Below are positions 26,741-35,534 of a stretch of DNA of 64,000 nt, piece after piece; the stretch's first letter is position 1; every line of letters begins with the position of its first letter. The stretch comes from Parvularculaceae bacterium (lineage in GTDB: Bacteria; Pseudomonadota; Alphaproteobacteria; Caulobacterales; Parvularculaceae), in contig JAGRDS010000001.1 in NCBI GenBank assembly GCA_020446945.1, positions 438,807 through 502,806 of the forward strand, in the 5' to 3' direction. Under the pieces are notes generated by a model that ran no database searches, was not told where the DNA came from, and saw nothing but the letters and a program-made list of their open reading frames with translations. Position numbers and translations under genes: made by a program.

Positions 26741-27511
26741 GTGTACTTAAAAGGTCTCGCAGCGCTTGGGGGCGCCTGCGCGCTGGTCGTCGGTTATGCT
26801 GCGGCCGAAAGCGAGCCGGCCGCGCAATCGCGCCCGGCCCTCATGCGGCCTGTCGTGGTCGAAATGTTCCTGTCCCAGTCCTGCACGCAAAGCCCGCCCG
26901 CAGCGGCGCTTCTGGCTCGCCTGGCGGCGCGGCCGGACGTCGTCGCACTATCCTGGCATGTCGACTATTGGGATTCGATACCGGGACGAGGCGTCGGCCC
27001 CTGGAAAGACCCGTTCGCGGCCCCGGAATTCGCCGCGCGCCAGCTCGCCTACAACAAGCGCTTCAAAGGCCGCGCGGCGAAGCTTACGCCGCAGACCGTC
27101 ATTGACGGCGTCATGACCTTGTCGGGATCGAAAGCCGCCGCCGTTGAAACGACTATTATGGAGGCGCAGTTCCTTGAGGAAATGGCGCGTCCAGCGCCGC
27201 CGCAAATCACGCTGACGCACCGGAAGAACGGCGCCGTTCGTGCACGGATCGAAAACGTCGGCGCGCCATACGACGCGCTTGTCGTCAATTTTAGTCCTTC
27301 GATAGAAACGGCGATCAAGGGCGGCGACAATAACGGCGTCGTATTCAGGGAAGCCAATGTCGTTCGCTCCGTAGAGACGCTTGCGCGCGCGCATTCCGGC
27401 GCTGGCGATTTCGCTTTCGACATGCCGGGCGACAATCTCGATTGCGCGCTCCTTGTCCAGGAGCGCAATTACGGACGCATAGTCGCCGCGCGGTACTGCA
27501 GCGATCGTTAG
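26741..27511 (+). CDS. DUF1223 secreted thioredoxin-like protein with altered active site
   Basis: This is a 256-residue exported protein. The GTG at 26741 gives an N-terminal signal peptide (hydrophobic residues 5-21). The DUF1223 core is visible: a VVVEMFLSQSCTQSPPAA segment, SWHVDYWD, then TPQTVIDGV. Most DUF1223 proteins carry CSSCPPA at the first site; here the second cysteine is a serine (C48...S51), so a dithiol redox role looks lost or changed. It is on the plus strand, unlike its neighbours, and converges on the ferritin-like gene with 18 nt between stops. Function unknown. Confidence 0.8.
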   Translation: MYLKGLAALGGACALVVGYAAAESEPAAQSRPALMRPVVVEMFLSQSCTQSPPAAALLARLAARPDVVALSWHVDYWDSIPGRGVGPWKDPFAAPEFAARQLAYNKRFKGRAAKLTPQTVIDGVMTLSGSKAAAVETTIMEAQFLEEMARPAPPQITLTHRKNGAVRARIENVGAPYDALVVNFSPSIETAIKGGDNNGVVFREANVVRSVETLARAHSGAGDFAFDMPGDNLDCALLVQERNYGRIVAARYCSDR

Positions 27512-27529
27512 GCGGCGCGGTAATCGTTC

Positions 27530-28630
27530 TTATTCTACGGCGACGTTCGCCCCATAGGCGGCGACGCTTTTGACATAGGCTTCGCGCGCGCGCTTGCCGG
27601 CTTCGTCAAATTCTTCAGCGCGCTTTTCGTCATCGGCCGACAATGCTGCGTAATCCGTATCGGCGAAGCCGAGTACGCCCATATCGCTATAGGCTTTCTG
27701 TATTTTATCGGACCAAAGCCCGATATCTCGCACGATTGGCACAATGCGTTGGAACAGCATTGTGCGGAATATCTTCATATACTCGGATTCGCTCTGAAGC
27801 CGCACGCATTCTTCGACATCGAGCCCGAGTATCGCATAGGTCTCGCGCTGTTCGAAGCGATCGCGCATATGATAACACGCCTCGACGAGGAACTCCTCTC
27901 GTTCGCGCCGCTCCGCTTCAGTGAGGTGCGGATAATAATCGCGCAGCGCGAGGCGCCCGAACGCCACGTGGCGCGATTCATCCTGCATGACGAATGCGTT
28001 CACCTGCTGGGCGAGTCTGTTTTTCGAGATGTCGCGAATGTTTCCGAATGCGGCGAGGGCGAGCCCTTCGATAACAACCTGCATTGCAAGATAAGTCATG
28101 TCCCAGCGCGAATCGCGCAGCGCCTGATCGACCAAAGTCTGCAGCGGTTTCGTCATCGGATAGGCGAGGCCGAATTTCTCCAACAATTTTTTGTACGCCT
28201 CTACATGGCGCGCCTCATCCATCACCTGCGTCGAGGCGTAGAACTTCGCATCCAGATCGGGAACCTGCTGGACGATTTTGGCCGCGCAGATCATCGCCGC
28301 CTGTTCGCCTTGCAGAAACTGGGAGATTGTCCACGCTTGGAAATGGCGGCGCATCTCGGCGCGGTCCTTGTCGGAGGCTTTTCGCCATATCGGCGTATGA
28401 TATAGGCCCGAAAGTTCGTCGGGCATCTCCATCGGGTTATCGGGGTCGAGGTCTTGCGCCCAGTCGATACGCGAGATCGCGTCCCACTGTTTGTCCTTAC
28501 CCTTCTGGTAGAGGTGCATCATGTGCGCGCGACCGTCGTCATAGCGCCAGTCGAAGGCCGTCTCGTAATCCTGGGGGACCGTCCAGATCGGATCGACATC
28601 GGGAATCGGATACAGATCGCGCAAAGACAT
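27530..28630 (-). CDS. Ferritin-like diiron protein
   Basis: This is a 366-residue cytosolic protein with a four-helix bundle and a complete set of diiron ligands: E109 (GEQ), E139/H142 (DEARH), E188 (IEG) and E218/H221 (DESRH). The pattern matches ferritin-like oxygenases and R2-type proteins rather than iron-storage ferritin. The ATG at 28630 with AGGAG 7 nt upstream is preferred over an upstream TTG at 28645. It lies just downstream of fur, which suggests a link to iron supply, but the oxygenase substrate is unknown. An aldehyde, acyl or aryl oxidase role is possible. Confidence 0.83.
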   Translation of the reverse strand: MSLRDLYPIPDVDPIWTVPQDYETAFDWRYDDGRAHMMHLYQKGKDKQWDAISRIDWAQDLDPDNPMEMPDELSGLYHTPIWRKASDKDRAEMRRHFQAWTISQFLQGEQAAMICAAKIVQQVPDLDAKFYASTQVMDEARHVEAYKKLLEKFGLAYPMTKPLQTLVDQALRDSRWDMTYLAMQVVIEGLALAAFGNIRDISKNRLAQQVNAFVMQDESRHVAFGRLALRDYYPHLTEAERREREEFLVEACYHMRDRFEQRETYAILGLDVEECVRLQSESEYMKIFRTMLFQRIVPIVRDIGLWSDKIQKAYSDMGVLGFADTDYAALSADDEKRAEEFDEAGKRAREAYVKSVAAYGANVAVE

Positions 28631-28699
28631 CGGCGGACTCCTCAAGGCCGCCGCTACACTACTCAGTTTACCTTAAAGGCGCAATAATTCTGCGCAGCT

Positions 28700-29107
28700 C
28701 TATTTCTTGAGCGGAACCCCGTACAGCTCCAGCCTGTGGGCGACGAGCTTGTAGCCATGTTCTTCGGCAATTTTTCGCTGCAAATTCTCGATCTCGGCGT
28801 TCATGAACTCGATCACACGGCCGGATTTCAGGTCGATGAGATGGTCGTGATGGTCCTCTGTCGCTTCTTCATACCGCGAGCGGCCGTCCTGGAAGTCGTG
28901 GCGCTCGACCACGCCCGATTCTTCAAACAATCGCATCGTCCGGTAAACGGTGGCGATCGAGATTTTGGGATCAATCTCCGCGGCGCGCCGGTGGATCTCC
29001 TCAACGTCCGGATGGTCTTGCGCGCCCGATAAAACGCGCGCGATCACGCGGCGTTGCTCAGTCATGCGCATTCCCTTATCGCTGCAGATTTTTTCCAGTC
29101 GATCCAT
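28700..29107 (-). CDS. fur: Fur-family transcriptional regulator (alphaproteobacterial Fur/Mur type)
   Basis: This 135-residue metal-responsive repressor has an N-terminal winged helix (TVYRTMRLFEESGVVERHDF) and a C-terminal metal/dimerisation domain with HHDH at 86-89. The CxxC zinc site of enterobacterial Fur is replaced by DLKSG at 92-96, as in alphaproteobacterial Fur/Mur proteins, which often answer to manganese. The ATG at 29107 with AGGA 7 nt upstream is the better start; a GTG at 29131 lacks a binding site. It follows rimI closely on the same strand. Confidence 0.93.
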   Translation of the reverse strand: MDRLEKICSDKGMRMTEQRRVIARVLSGAQDHPDVEEIHRRAAEIDPKISIATVYRTMRLFEESGVVERHDFQDGRSRYEEATEDHHDHLIDLKSGRVIEFMNAEIENLQRKIAEEHGYKLVAHRLELYGVPLKK

Positions 29108-29136
29108 CTCCGCGTCCTTTGCTGGCGGCACTTAAA

Positions 29137-29586
29137 TCATAGATCGAGCCGCATTACGAGCGCGTCGCCGCCGTTTTTGTAATAGCGCCGGCGCTCGCCG
29201 ATCTTTTCGAAATTTTCGAGCCTGTAGAGCGCCAGCGCGCCGCAATTCGCCTTGTCGACCTCCAGAAACAGGCGCCGCATGCCGGTCTCCCTCGCGCGTT
29301 CGATTATGTGCGACAGCAACTCGCGCGCCGCGCCGCGCCGCCTTGCGCGCGGCGTAACCCCGATCGACAGGATTTCCGCATCTTCGCCGAGCGATCGCCA
29401 GAATGCGAATCCTATAGCGGCTTTTTCGCCGCTGGGAAAAATGAGCAAAGCGGAGACTTTCGGCGCATTCAATCCGTCGGCGACCGCCTTCTCGCCCCAG
29501 CTTGCGCAGCCGAAAGCAAGCGCTTCGAGTTTAACGATAGTAGGCTCATCGCTGCGGGCCGCTGTGCGAATGGTCCAGCCGCTCAT
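29137..29586 (-). CDS. rimI: Ribosomal-protein-alanine acetyltransferase RimI-like GNAT
   Basis: This is a 149-residue GNAT enzyme. The acetyl-CoA site reads SIGVTPRARRRGAARELL, followed by LEVDKANCGALALYRLENFEKIGERRRYY, the RimI pattern with the conserved Asn and Tyr. It acetylates the N-terminus of ribosomal protein S18 or similar substrates. Its ATG overlaps the tsaB stop by 4 bases; tsaB-rimI is a standard pair. Confidence 0.92.
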   Translation of the reverse strand: MSGWTIRTAARSDEPTIVKLEALAFGCASWGEKAVADGLNAPKVSALLIFPSGEKAAIGFAFWRSLGEDAEILSIGVTPRARRRGAARELLSHIIERARETGMRRLFLEVDKANCGALALYRLENFEKIGERRRYYKNGGDALVMRLDL

Positions 29587-30251
29587 ACGCCGTTTATCCG
29601 ATCGAAAATCGATCCTTTCGACGGCGCAGCGTCCGGCGGCCGCAGATAGAGCGGCGCGGGCGGCGCTTGCGCCGGGTCGAGGCGCTCGGCGATACGCGCG
29701 ACGCAAACAGGATCGATATAGCGTTCGGGCAGAATCCGGCACGCCCCGAAATGTTCCGCAACGAGCGCGGCGCCCGACCCCGCCAGCGCGAGTTCTGTCC
29801 TTTGCGCTTTGAGGCGCGCCGCCGCCTCGCGGGGCGCGGCGACGAATGGTTCGATTACCATATTTCGGCCTGCATCGAATAATGCAGCGTAAACCTGACC
29901 GCGGCGCGCATCGAAAACCGGCGCAATCGGGCAATCGCATTCGGCGCTTTCGGCGAGCGCCTCCAGCGACGTGACGCCGATGACATTCGCTTTGAACCCC
30001 AGGCGGAACGCGCGCGCGAACGCAAGACCGACGCGAATGCCGGCGAAAGCGCCCGGTCCTTTAACAACGCCTATGCGGTCGAATTCAGCCGCAGAAAGCC
30101 CGGTTTGCGCAAGCGCGTCGCGCACCATGACCGGCAGGATTTCCGAATGGCCTTTGCCGATGAGCTTGCGCGCCGACCAGAGGACGGCGCCGTTGGATAC
30201 GATCGCCGCAGAACACGCCTCGAATGACGTATCGATCGCGATGATCTTCAT
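29583..30251 (-). CDS. tsaB: tRNA threonylcarbamoyladenosine biosynthesis protein TsaB
   Basis: This 222-residue ASKHA-fold protein partners TsaD/TsaE in t6A modification of tRNA. The N-terminal IAIDTSFEACSAAI and GVVKGPGAFAGIRVGLAFARAF stretches are diagnostic. It has no catalytic metal site, as usual for TsaB. It is translationally coupled to rimI. Its start is 6 nt from the end of the nitroreductase gene. Confidence 0.96.
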   Translation of the reverse strand: MKIIAIDTSFEACSAAIVSNGAVLWSARKLIGKGHSEILPVMVRDALAQTGLSAAEFDRIGVVKGPGAFAGIRVGLAFARAFRLGFKANVIGVTSLEALAESAECDCPIAPVFDARRGQVYAALFDAGRNMVIEPFVAAPREAAARLKAQRTELALAGSGAALVAEHFGACRILPERYIDPVCVARIAERLDPAQAPPAPLYLRPPDAAPSKGSIFDRINGV

Positions 30252-30257
30252 GGCGCG

Positions 30258-30851
30258 CTACACAATCCTGCAAGCCTGGTCGAAAGTGAGCCGGGGGTTT
30301 CGCGGAAACAGGTTCTCGCTCGTCCCATATCCGATATTGCAAAGAAAATTCGATTTCCAGCTGGCTCCGGCGAAAAATTCCCTGTCGACCCCCTCATTGT
30401 CGAACCCCGACATCGGACCGCAATCGAGGCCGAGCGCGCGCGCGGCGATCATGAAATACGCGCCCTGCAACGATCCGTTCCTGAACGCGGATTCGGCGAT
30501 CAGCTCATCGCGGCCTGCGAACCAGCTTCTGGCGTCCGTATGCGGAAAAAGCTCGGGCAGTTTCTCGTAGAACTCCATGTCGAAGGCGACAATGACGCAG
30601 CACGGCGCTTTCATTGTTTTTTCGGCGTTATTGCCGGACAGATGCGGCTTTAACCGCGCTTTCGCTTCGTCAGACACAATGAAAACGAAACGCGCCGGCG
30701 AACAATTGGCCGATGTCGCGCCCCATTTCATCAGATCGTAAACCGCCTGCATCAACGGCCGGGAAACCTTACGCTCATCCCATGCGTTGTATGTCCTGGC
30801 GTTTCGGAATATGAGGTCGAGCGCCTCATCATTGATCATCTTGTCAGACAT
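30258..30851 (-). CDS. Nitroreductase family protein, RutE/malonic-semialdehyde-reductase-like
   Basis: This is a 197-residue flavin reductase. The pattern [15 protein letters not shown] near the N-terminus, [16 protein letters not shown] and [10 protein letters not shown] match the RutE group that reduces malonic semialdehyde to 3-hydroxypropionate; related members have broad quinone or nitro-reductase activity. FMN is the expected cofactor. No other rut genes are present, so pyrimidine degradation is not supported here. It is inserted between nfu and tsaB and probably transcribed with them. Confidence 0.88.
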   Translation of the reverse strand: MSDKMINDEALDLIFRNARTYNAWDERKVSRPLMQAVYDLMKWGATSANCSPARFVFIVSDEAKARLKPHLSGNNAEKTMKAPCCVIVAFDMEFYEKLPELFPHTDARSWFAGRDELIAESAFRNGSLQGAYFMIAARALGLDCGPMSGFDNEGVDREFFAGASWKSNFLCNIGYGTSENLFPRNPRLTFDQACRIV

Positions 30852-30888
30852 GACGCGCCTTTAAAATCATTCCGATTTTCGAAACGGA

Positions 30889-31473
30889 CTACGCGACGGC
30901 TTCGACCTTCGCCACTTCGGGAACGTAGTGTTTGAGAAGATTTTCAACGCCGGCTTTCAAAGTCATTGTCGATGACGGGCATCCCGCGCATGATCCGTGC
31001 AGAGACAAAAATACGACGCCGGTGCGCGGCTCATAATGCTGAAACGCAATATCGCCGCCGTCTGCGGCGACGGCGGGCCGTACGCGGGTGTCGATCAGTT
31101 CGATGATTTGTTCGACGATCTCCCGGTCTTCGGCTTCATAGTCGTCAAGGCTCGTCGCGGGCTTGCGCTCCGGCGCCGCCGCAGCATCAAGTACGGGGAT
31201 GCCGGCGGTCAGAAAATCGGCGATCGCGCCGAGAACGCCCGGTTTAACGTGCCGCCATTCCGTCCCTTCATATTTGGTGACGGTCACGAAGTCAGAGCCG
31301 AGAAAGACGCCGGCGACGCCGTCGACCTCGAATAGCGTCGCGGCGAGCGGAGAGGGTTTCGCGGTCTGCGCATTGGGAAAATCCATGCCCGCAGCGCCCG
31401 GACCGAGGATATCCACGCCCGGCAGGAATTTCATCGATTGAGGGTTCGGGGTGTCTTCCGTCTGAATAAACAT
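30889..31473 (-). CDS. nfu: Nfu-type iron-sulfur cluster scaffold/carrier
   Basis: This 194-residue protein has an N-terminal Nfu_N domain (FIQTEDTPNPQSMKFLPG) and a C-terminal NifU-like domain with the cluster cysteines in SCAGCPSS (C162, C165). It delivers [4Fe-4S] clusters to targets such as aconitase or radical SAM enzymes; MiaB, encoded a few genes downstream, is one class of such target. The ATG at 31473 begins the minus-strand run and diverges from maeB. Confidence 0.95.
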   Translation of the reverse strand: MFIQTEDTPNPQSMKFLPGVDILGPGAAGMDFPNAQTAKPSPLAATLFEVDGVAGVFLGSDFVTVTKYEGTEWRHVKPGVLGAIADFLTAGIPVLDAAAAPERKPATSLDDYEAEDREIVEQIIELIDTRVRPAVAADGGDIAFQHYEPRTGVVFLSLHGSCAGCPSSTMTLKAGVENLLKHYVPEVAKVEAVA

Positions 31474-31621
31474 GGTCCCGTCCGTTTATTGTTCGCCCGT
31501 CAGGTAAGCTTTGATGGCCTCCGGCGCAATCCCGGAGCGCGATCGCACGATCCGTCATTGCCCCGAATGGGCGTCGCGGTTAATCCAGACCGGTTTCAAA
31601 TATTTGAGAGGTTCGTCCGCC

Positions 31622-33916
31622 ATGGATGACAATTCTTCGAAAGTCTCGGACGAGGAGGCGCTCGCTTTTCATACCGGCGCAAAGCCAGGAAAGCTGGAAA
31701 TCACCCCTACGAAGCCGATGGCGACGCAGCGCGACCTCTCGCTCGCCTACAGCCCCGGGGTCGCCGTTCCGGTCAGGGAAATCGCGCGCGACCCCGATCT
31801 CGCCTACGACTATACGTCCAAAGGCAACATGGTTGCGGTCATTTCGAACGGGACAGCGATTTTGGGGCTTGGCGATCTCGGCGCGCTCGCCTCAAAGCCC
31901 GTGATGGAGGGTAAGTCCGTCCTTTTCAAGCGCTTCGCCGACATCGATTCGATCGACATTGAAGTCGACACGAAAGACCCGGATGAATTCATAAACTGCG
32001 TACGCTATCTCGGCCCGGCCTTCGGCGGGATCAATCTTGAAGATATCGCCGCTCCCGAAAGCTTTATTATCGAACAGCGCCTTCAGGAAATCATGGACAT
32101 CCCGGTGTTCCATGACGACCAGCACGGAACGGCGATTATCGCGGCGGCCGGATTGCTGAATGCGCTCGATATCACCGGCAAATCGATGAAAGACATTAAG
32201 GTCGCCGTTTCCGGCGCCGGGTCGTCGGCGCTTTCGGTTATCGGTCTCATCAAGGCGATGGGCCTGCCGCATGAGAACGCACTTGTTTGCGATTCGAAGG
32301 GCGTGCTTCACAAAGGGCGTCAACTCGATCAATGGCGCTCGGCGCATGCTGTTGAAACGGACAAGCGCTCGCTCGCTGAAGCGATGGATGGGGCGGACGT
32401 TTTCATCGGCCTGTCGGTCGCTGGCGCGGCGACGCAGGAGATGGTCAAGTCGATGGCGAAGAACCCGATCATTTTCGCGATGGCCAATCCGACGCCGGAA
32501 ATTCTTCCCGAAGACGTCATGGCCGTGCGCGGCGATGCGATCATCGCCACCGGGCGGTCGGATTATCCCAACCAGGTCAACAATGTTCTCGGTTTTCCCT
32601 ATATTTTCCGCGGCGCCCTCGATGCGCGCGCGCGTACAATCAACGAGGAGATGAAAATCGCCTGCGCGCGGGCGCTCGCCCGCCTGGCGCGGATCGACGT
32701 GCCGGACGAGGTTGCGCAGGCTTACGGAAAGCGGCTGAAATACGGGCCGGGCTATATTATTCCTACGCCTTTCGATCCACGGCTGATTTCCGCCATTCCG
32801 CCGGCCGTCGCCAAAGCGGCCGCAGATTCCGGCGTCGCGCGCAAGCCGATCGAAAACCTGACGCAATACGGCGAAAAACTTGCGGCGCGCACCGATCCGT
32901 CTGCATCCTTTCTTCAGAAGGTCTATTCTTCCCTGCGCGCGGCGAAGCAGCCCAAACGCATCGTATTCGCCGAAGGCGAGGAAGAGTCCGTATTGCGCGC
33001 GGCTTACGCATTCCAGCAGGAAGGGCTTGGCAAGGCCGTCCTTATCGGGCGCGAGGAAATGGTCCGCGAGGGTCTTCGATCCGCCGGATTGCCGGTCGAC
33101 GCGGAATTCGAAATCTATCACTCGCGAACAGCGCCGAATACTGGGATCTATACGGAGTATCTTTACGAGCGCCTGCAACGGCGCGGCTACCTGCGGCGCG
33201 ATGTCATGCGTCTCGCCAATAACGACCGCAATGTCTATGCGGCTTGCATGCTGGCCCATGGCCATGCGGACGGAATGGTTACAGGCGTGACGCGCCACTA
33301 CGATGTCGCGCTCGACAATGTGCGGCTCGCGCTTGATCCACGGCCTGGCGAACGCCTGATCGGCGTCAGCATCATTCTCGCCAAAGGGCGCACATTATTT
33401 ATCGCGGATACGAATATTACGGAACTTCCGACGTCGGAAGACCTTGCAGAGATTGGCGTTCAGGTTGCGCACGCCGCACGCGATCTCGGATACTCGCCGA
33501 AGCTTGCTTTCATATCCCACTCGAATTTCGGCAATCCCGATACGCAGCATTCGCGCCGCGTCGCCGACGCAGTCAAAATACTCGACGAAAGGTCGGATCT
33601 CGATTTCGAGTATGAGGGAGAGATGACGCCGCGACTCGCGCTCAACGAGCGCTATCGCGAAGTCTATCCGTTCTCCCGCCTGTCGGGAGAGGCGAATGTC
33701 CTCATTACGCCCGGCGTCCATTCGGCGGCGATCTCGACGAAACTCATGGGTGAAGTCGGCGGTGCAACCGTACTCGGGCCGTTGCTGATTGGACTGGCGC
33801 GCCCGGTGCAGATCGCCCAGGTCGGCGCGCGTGTTCCAGACATCGTATTGCTTGCCGCGATGGCGGCTTTCAATCTCGACACGGAACACCGGGTCTGGGC
33901 GCAGCGTTCCGCCTGA
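31622..33916 (+). CDS. maeB: NADP-dependent malic enzyme with PTA-like C-terminal domain
   Basis: This 764-residue enzyme oxidatively decarboxylates malate to pyruvate. The malic domain (about 1-430) contains YSPGVAVP, DDQHGTA and the Rossmann GAGSSALS. The C-terminal third (about 435-764) is a phosphotransacetylase-like domain, as in MaeB-type enzymes, where it serves allosteric control by acetyl-CoA rather than catalysis. The ATG at 31622 is preferred over in-frame extensions. It diverges from nfu and converges on coaBC, and could supply NADPH for the lipid genes nearby. Confidence 0.97.
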   Translation: MDDNSSKVSDEEALAFHTGAKPGKLEITPTKPMATQRDLSLAYSPGVAVPVREIARDPDLAYDYTSKGNMVAVISNGTAILGLGDLGALASKPVMEGKSVLFKRFADIDSIDIEVDTKDPDEFINCVRYLGPAFGGINLEDIAAPESFIIEQRLQEIMDIPVFHDDQHGTAIIAAAGLLNALDITGKSMKDIKVAVSGAGSSALSVIGLIKAMGLPHENALVCDSKGVLHKGRQLDQWRSAHAVETDKRSLAEAMDGADVFIGLSVAGAATQEMVKSMAKNPIIFAMANPTPEILPEDVMAVRGDAIIATGRSDYPNQVNNVLGFPYIFRGALDARARTINEEMKIACARALARLARIDVPDEVAQAYGKRLKYGPGYIIPTPFDPRLISAIPPAVAKAAADSGVARKPIENLTQYGEKLAARTDPSASFLQKVYSSLRAAKQPKRIVFAEGEEESVLRAAYAFQQEGLGKAVLIGREEMVREGLRSAGLPVDAEFEIYHSRTAPNTGIYTEYLYERLQRRGYLRRDVMRLANNDRNVYAACMLAHGHADGMVTGVTRHYDVALDNVRLALDPRPGERLIGVSIILAKGRTLFIADTNITELPTSEDLAEIGVQVAHAARDLGYSPKLAFISHSNFGNPDTQHSRRVADAVKILDERSDLDFEYEGEMTPRLALNERYREVYPFSRLSGEANVLITPGVHSAAISTKLMGEVGGATVLGPLLIGLARPVQIAQVGARVPDIVLLAAMAAFNLDTEHRVWAQRSA

Positions 33917-33932
33917 AGCGGTTGGGGTTTCG

Positions 33933-35168
33933 TTATTCGGCGGCCCGAACCGGCGCAGTCGGAGGTTCGCGCAGCGCCTCGGCAATCCGAGCGGCGAGGC
34001 GGCGGGCCACATCGCATTTGCTGAGCTCGGGCCATTTTTCCTCGCGCTCTCCGGTAATCAATGTGACGGCGTTGATGTCGCCGCCCATCGCGCAATGCGC
34101 GCCCGCCGAAACGTCATTGGCGACGATCCAGTCGCACCCCTTGCGCAATCGCTTGGCGCGCGCATGATTGACGATATCGTCTGTTTCGGCGGCGAATCCG
34201 ATCACGAGACGCGGTCTGCCGACGGTCGATCCGGAAACAATTTTCAGGATGTCCGGATTCTCCGTCAGCGGAATATGCGTCAGCCCGCCGCGTTCTTTCT
34301 TGATCTTGTGTTCGGTCTCGATTTCCGGCCGGTAGTCGGCCACTGCGGCGCACATGATTGCGCAATCGACTGGCGAAGATCGCTCTACGGCGGTCAGCAT
34401 CTGGCGTGCGCTTTCGACGTTGATCGTCGAAACGCCGGCCGGCGCGCGCAGCTCCGTCGGCCCGGCGATCAGCGTTACATCGGCGCCGAGATCGCGCAGC
34501 GCCTCGGCGATGGCGAACCCCTGTTTGCCCGATGAACGGTTGGCGATGTATCGCACCGGATCCAGCGCTTCATGCGTGGGGCCTGCGGTGACGAGGACGC
34601 GCTTGCCGCTCAGCGGGCCGGCCATTGTCCGCGCAAAAAAGGTTTCGACGGCGTCGGCGATCTCCGCCGGTTCTGCCATGCGCCCGGCGCCATATTCGCC
34701 GCACGCCATTTCTCCTTCATCTGGTCCGACAATGATCGCGCCGTCATCGAGGAGCGTCGCAAGGTTTCTTTGCGTCGCCTTGTGTTCCCACATGCGAACA
34801 TTCATAGCCGGCGCATATAGCACCGGCTTGTCAGTCGCGAGCAGTGCGGTGGAAGCGAGATCGTTGGCGAGGCCGTTAGCCGCCTTCGCCATCAGGTCGG
34901 CTGTCGCAGGTGCGACGACGACGAGTGCGGCCGAGCGCGAAAGCTCGATATGGCCCATCTCTGCTTCGTCCACGAGATCGAAGAGTTCGCAATACGTCTT
35001 GTCGCCCGTCAACGAGCTTACAGACAGCGCCGTAATGAATTGCGCCCCGGCGCGCGTCAGGATGGCGCGCGTTGTTATTTCTCGCCGCGCCAGCTCCCGG
35101 ATCAGCTCCAGGCTTTTGTAGGCCGCGACGCCGCCGCCAATGATCAAAAGGATGCGCCGATCTGTCAT
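33933..35168 (-). CDS. coaBC: Bifunctional phosphopantothenoylcysteine decarboxylase/phosphopantothenate-cysteine ligase
   Basis: This 411-residue bifunctional enzyme of coenzyme A synthesis has an N-terminal flavin decarboxylase CoaC with GHIELS, the APAMNVRMW substrate clamp and ACGEYGAGRM. From about residue 185 the CoaB ligase domain begins (VLVTAGPTHEALDPVRYIANRSSG). It lies downstream of ubiE-ubiB on the same strand after a 366-bp gap, the usual alphaproteobacterial order. Confidence 0.97.
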   Translation of the reverse strand: MTDRRILLIIGGGVAAYKSLELIRELARREITTRAILTRAGAQFITALSVSSLTGDKTYCELFDLVDEAEMGHIELSRSAALVVVAPATADLMAKAANGLANDLASTALLATDKPVLYAPAMNVRMWEHKATQRNLATLLDDGAIIVGPDEGEMACGEYGAGRMAEPAEIADAVETFFARTMAGPLSGKRVLVTAGPTHEALDPVRYIANRSSGKQGFAIAEALRDLGADVTLIAGPTELRAPAGVSTINVESARQMLTAVERSSPVDCAIMCAAVADYRPEIETEHKIKKERGGLTHIPLTENPDILKIVSGSTVGRPRLVIGFAAETDDIVNHARAKRLRKGCDWIVANDVSAGAHCAMGGDINAVTLITGEREEKWPELSKCDVARRLAARIAEALREPPTAPVRAAE

Positions 35169-35534
35169 GCGGATGATTTAGGCGTCCGCAAGCGCGATGT
35201 CACGTCCGCGGCGGGCTCTCCGCGTCGCTTTTGAGCCGGTGCGCCTTATCTTGGTCCCTTGGGCGCAGGACGACGGTCGCGCAAAATATGATAAATAGAA
35301 AAACGGCGAACCAGTATTGGTCGAAAAAAGCCGTCATCGTCAGCCCCACGCAAGTTACAGCCGGGGTTCCTAGCGATCGAATGCGGCGAAAACCACACTG
35401 TTTTATGATAAATCGATGTCAGGACGCTTTTTTCGGCGTGCGCCCTCCCTCAAACAGGGCGCGCAGCGTGCGGACGGCATGATTGTTCACGCATTTGGTT
35501 AAGGGCGGTCGGCGCCGCCGCCGGAGGGCGCGCG
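35169..35534. other. 366-bp gap between ubiB and coaBC
   Basis: I find no convincing gene. A plus-strand open frame at 35231-35482 has no family signature and no ribosome binding site. An inverted repeat GCGCCCT/AGGGCGC with a 9-nt loop lies at 35440-35462 but has no T-tract. The region probably carries the coaBC promoter. Confidence 0.6.

Noticed and set aside
31892..33298. Long antisense open frame within maeB
   Set aside because: No domain, signal or binding site; fully covered by the malic enzyme on the other strand.
35231..35482. Possible 83-residue protein between ubiB and coaBC
   Set aside because: Basic, low-complexity sequence without ribosome binding site or family features.
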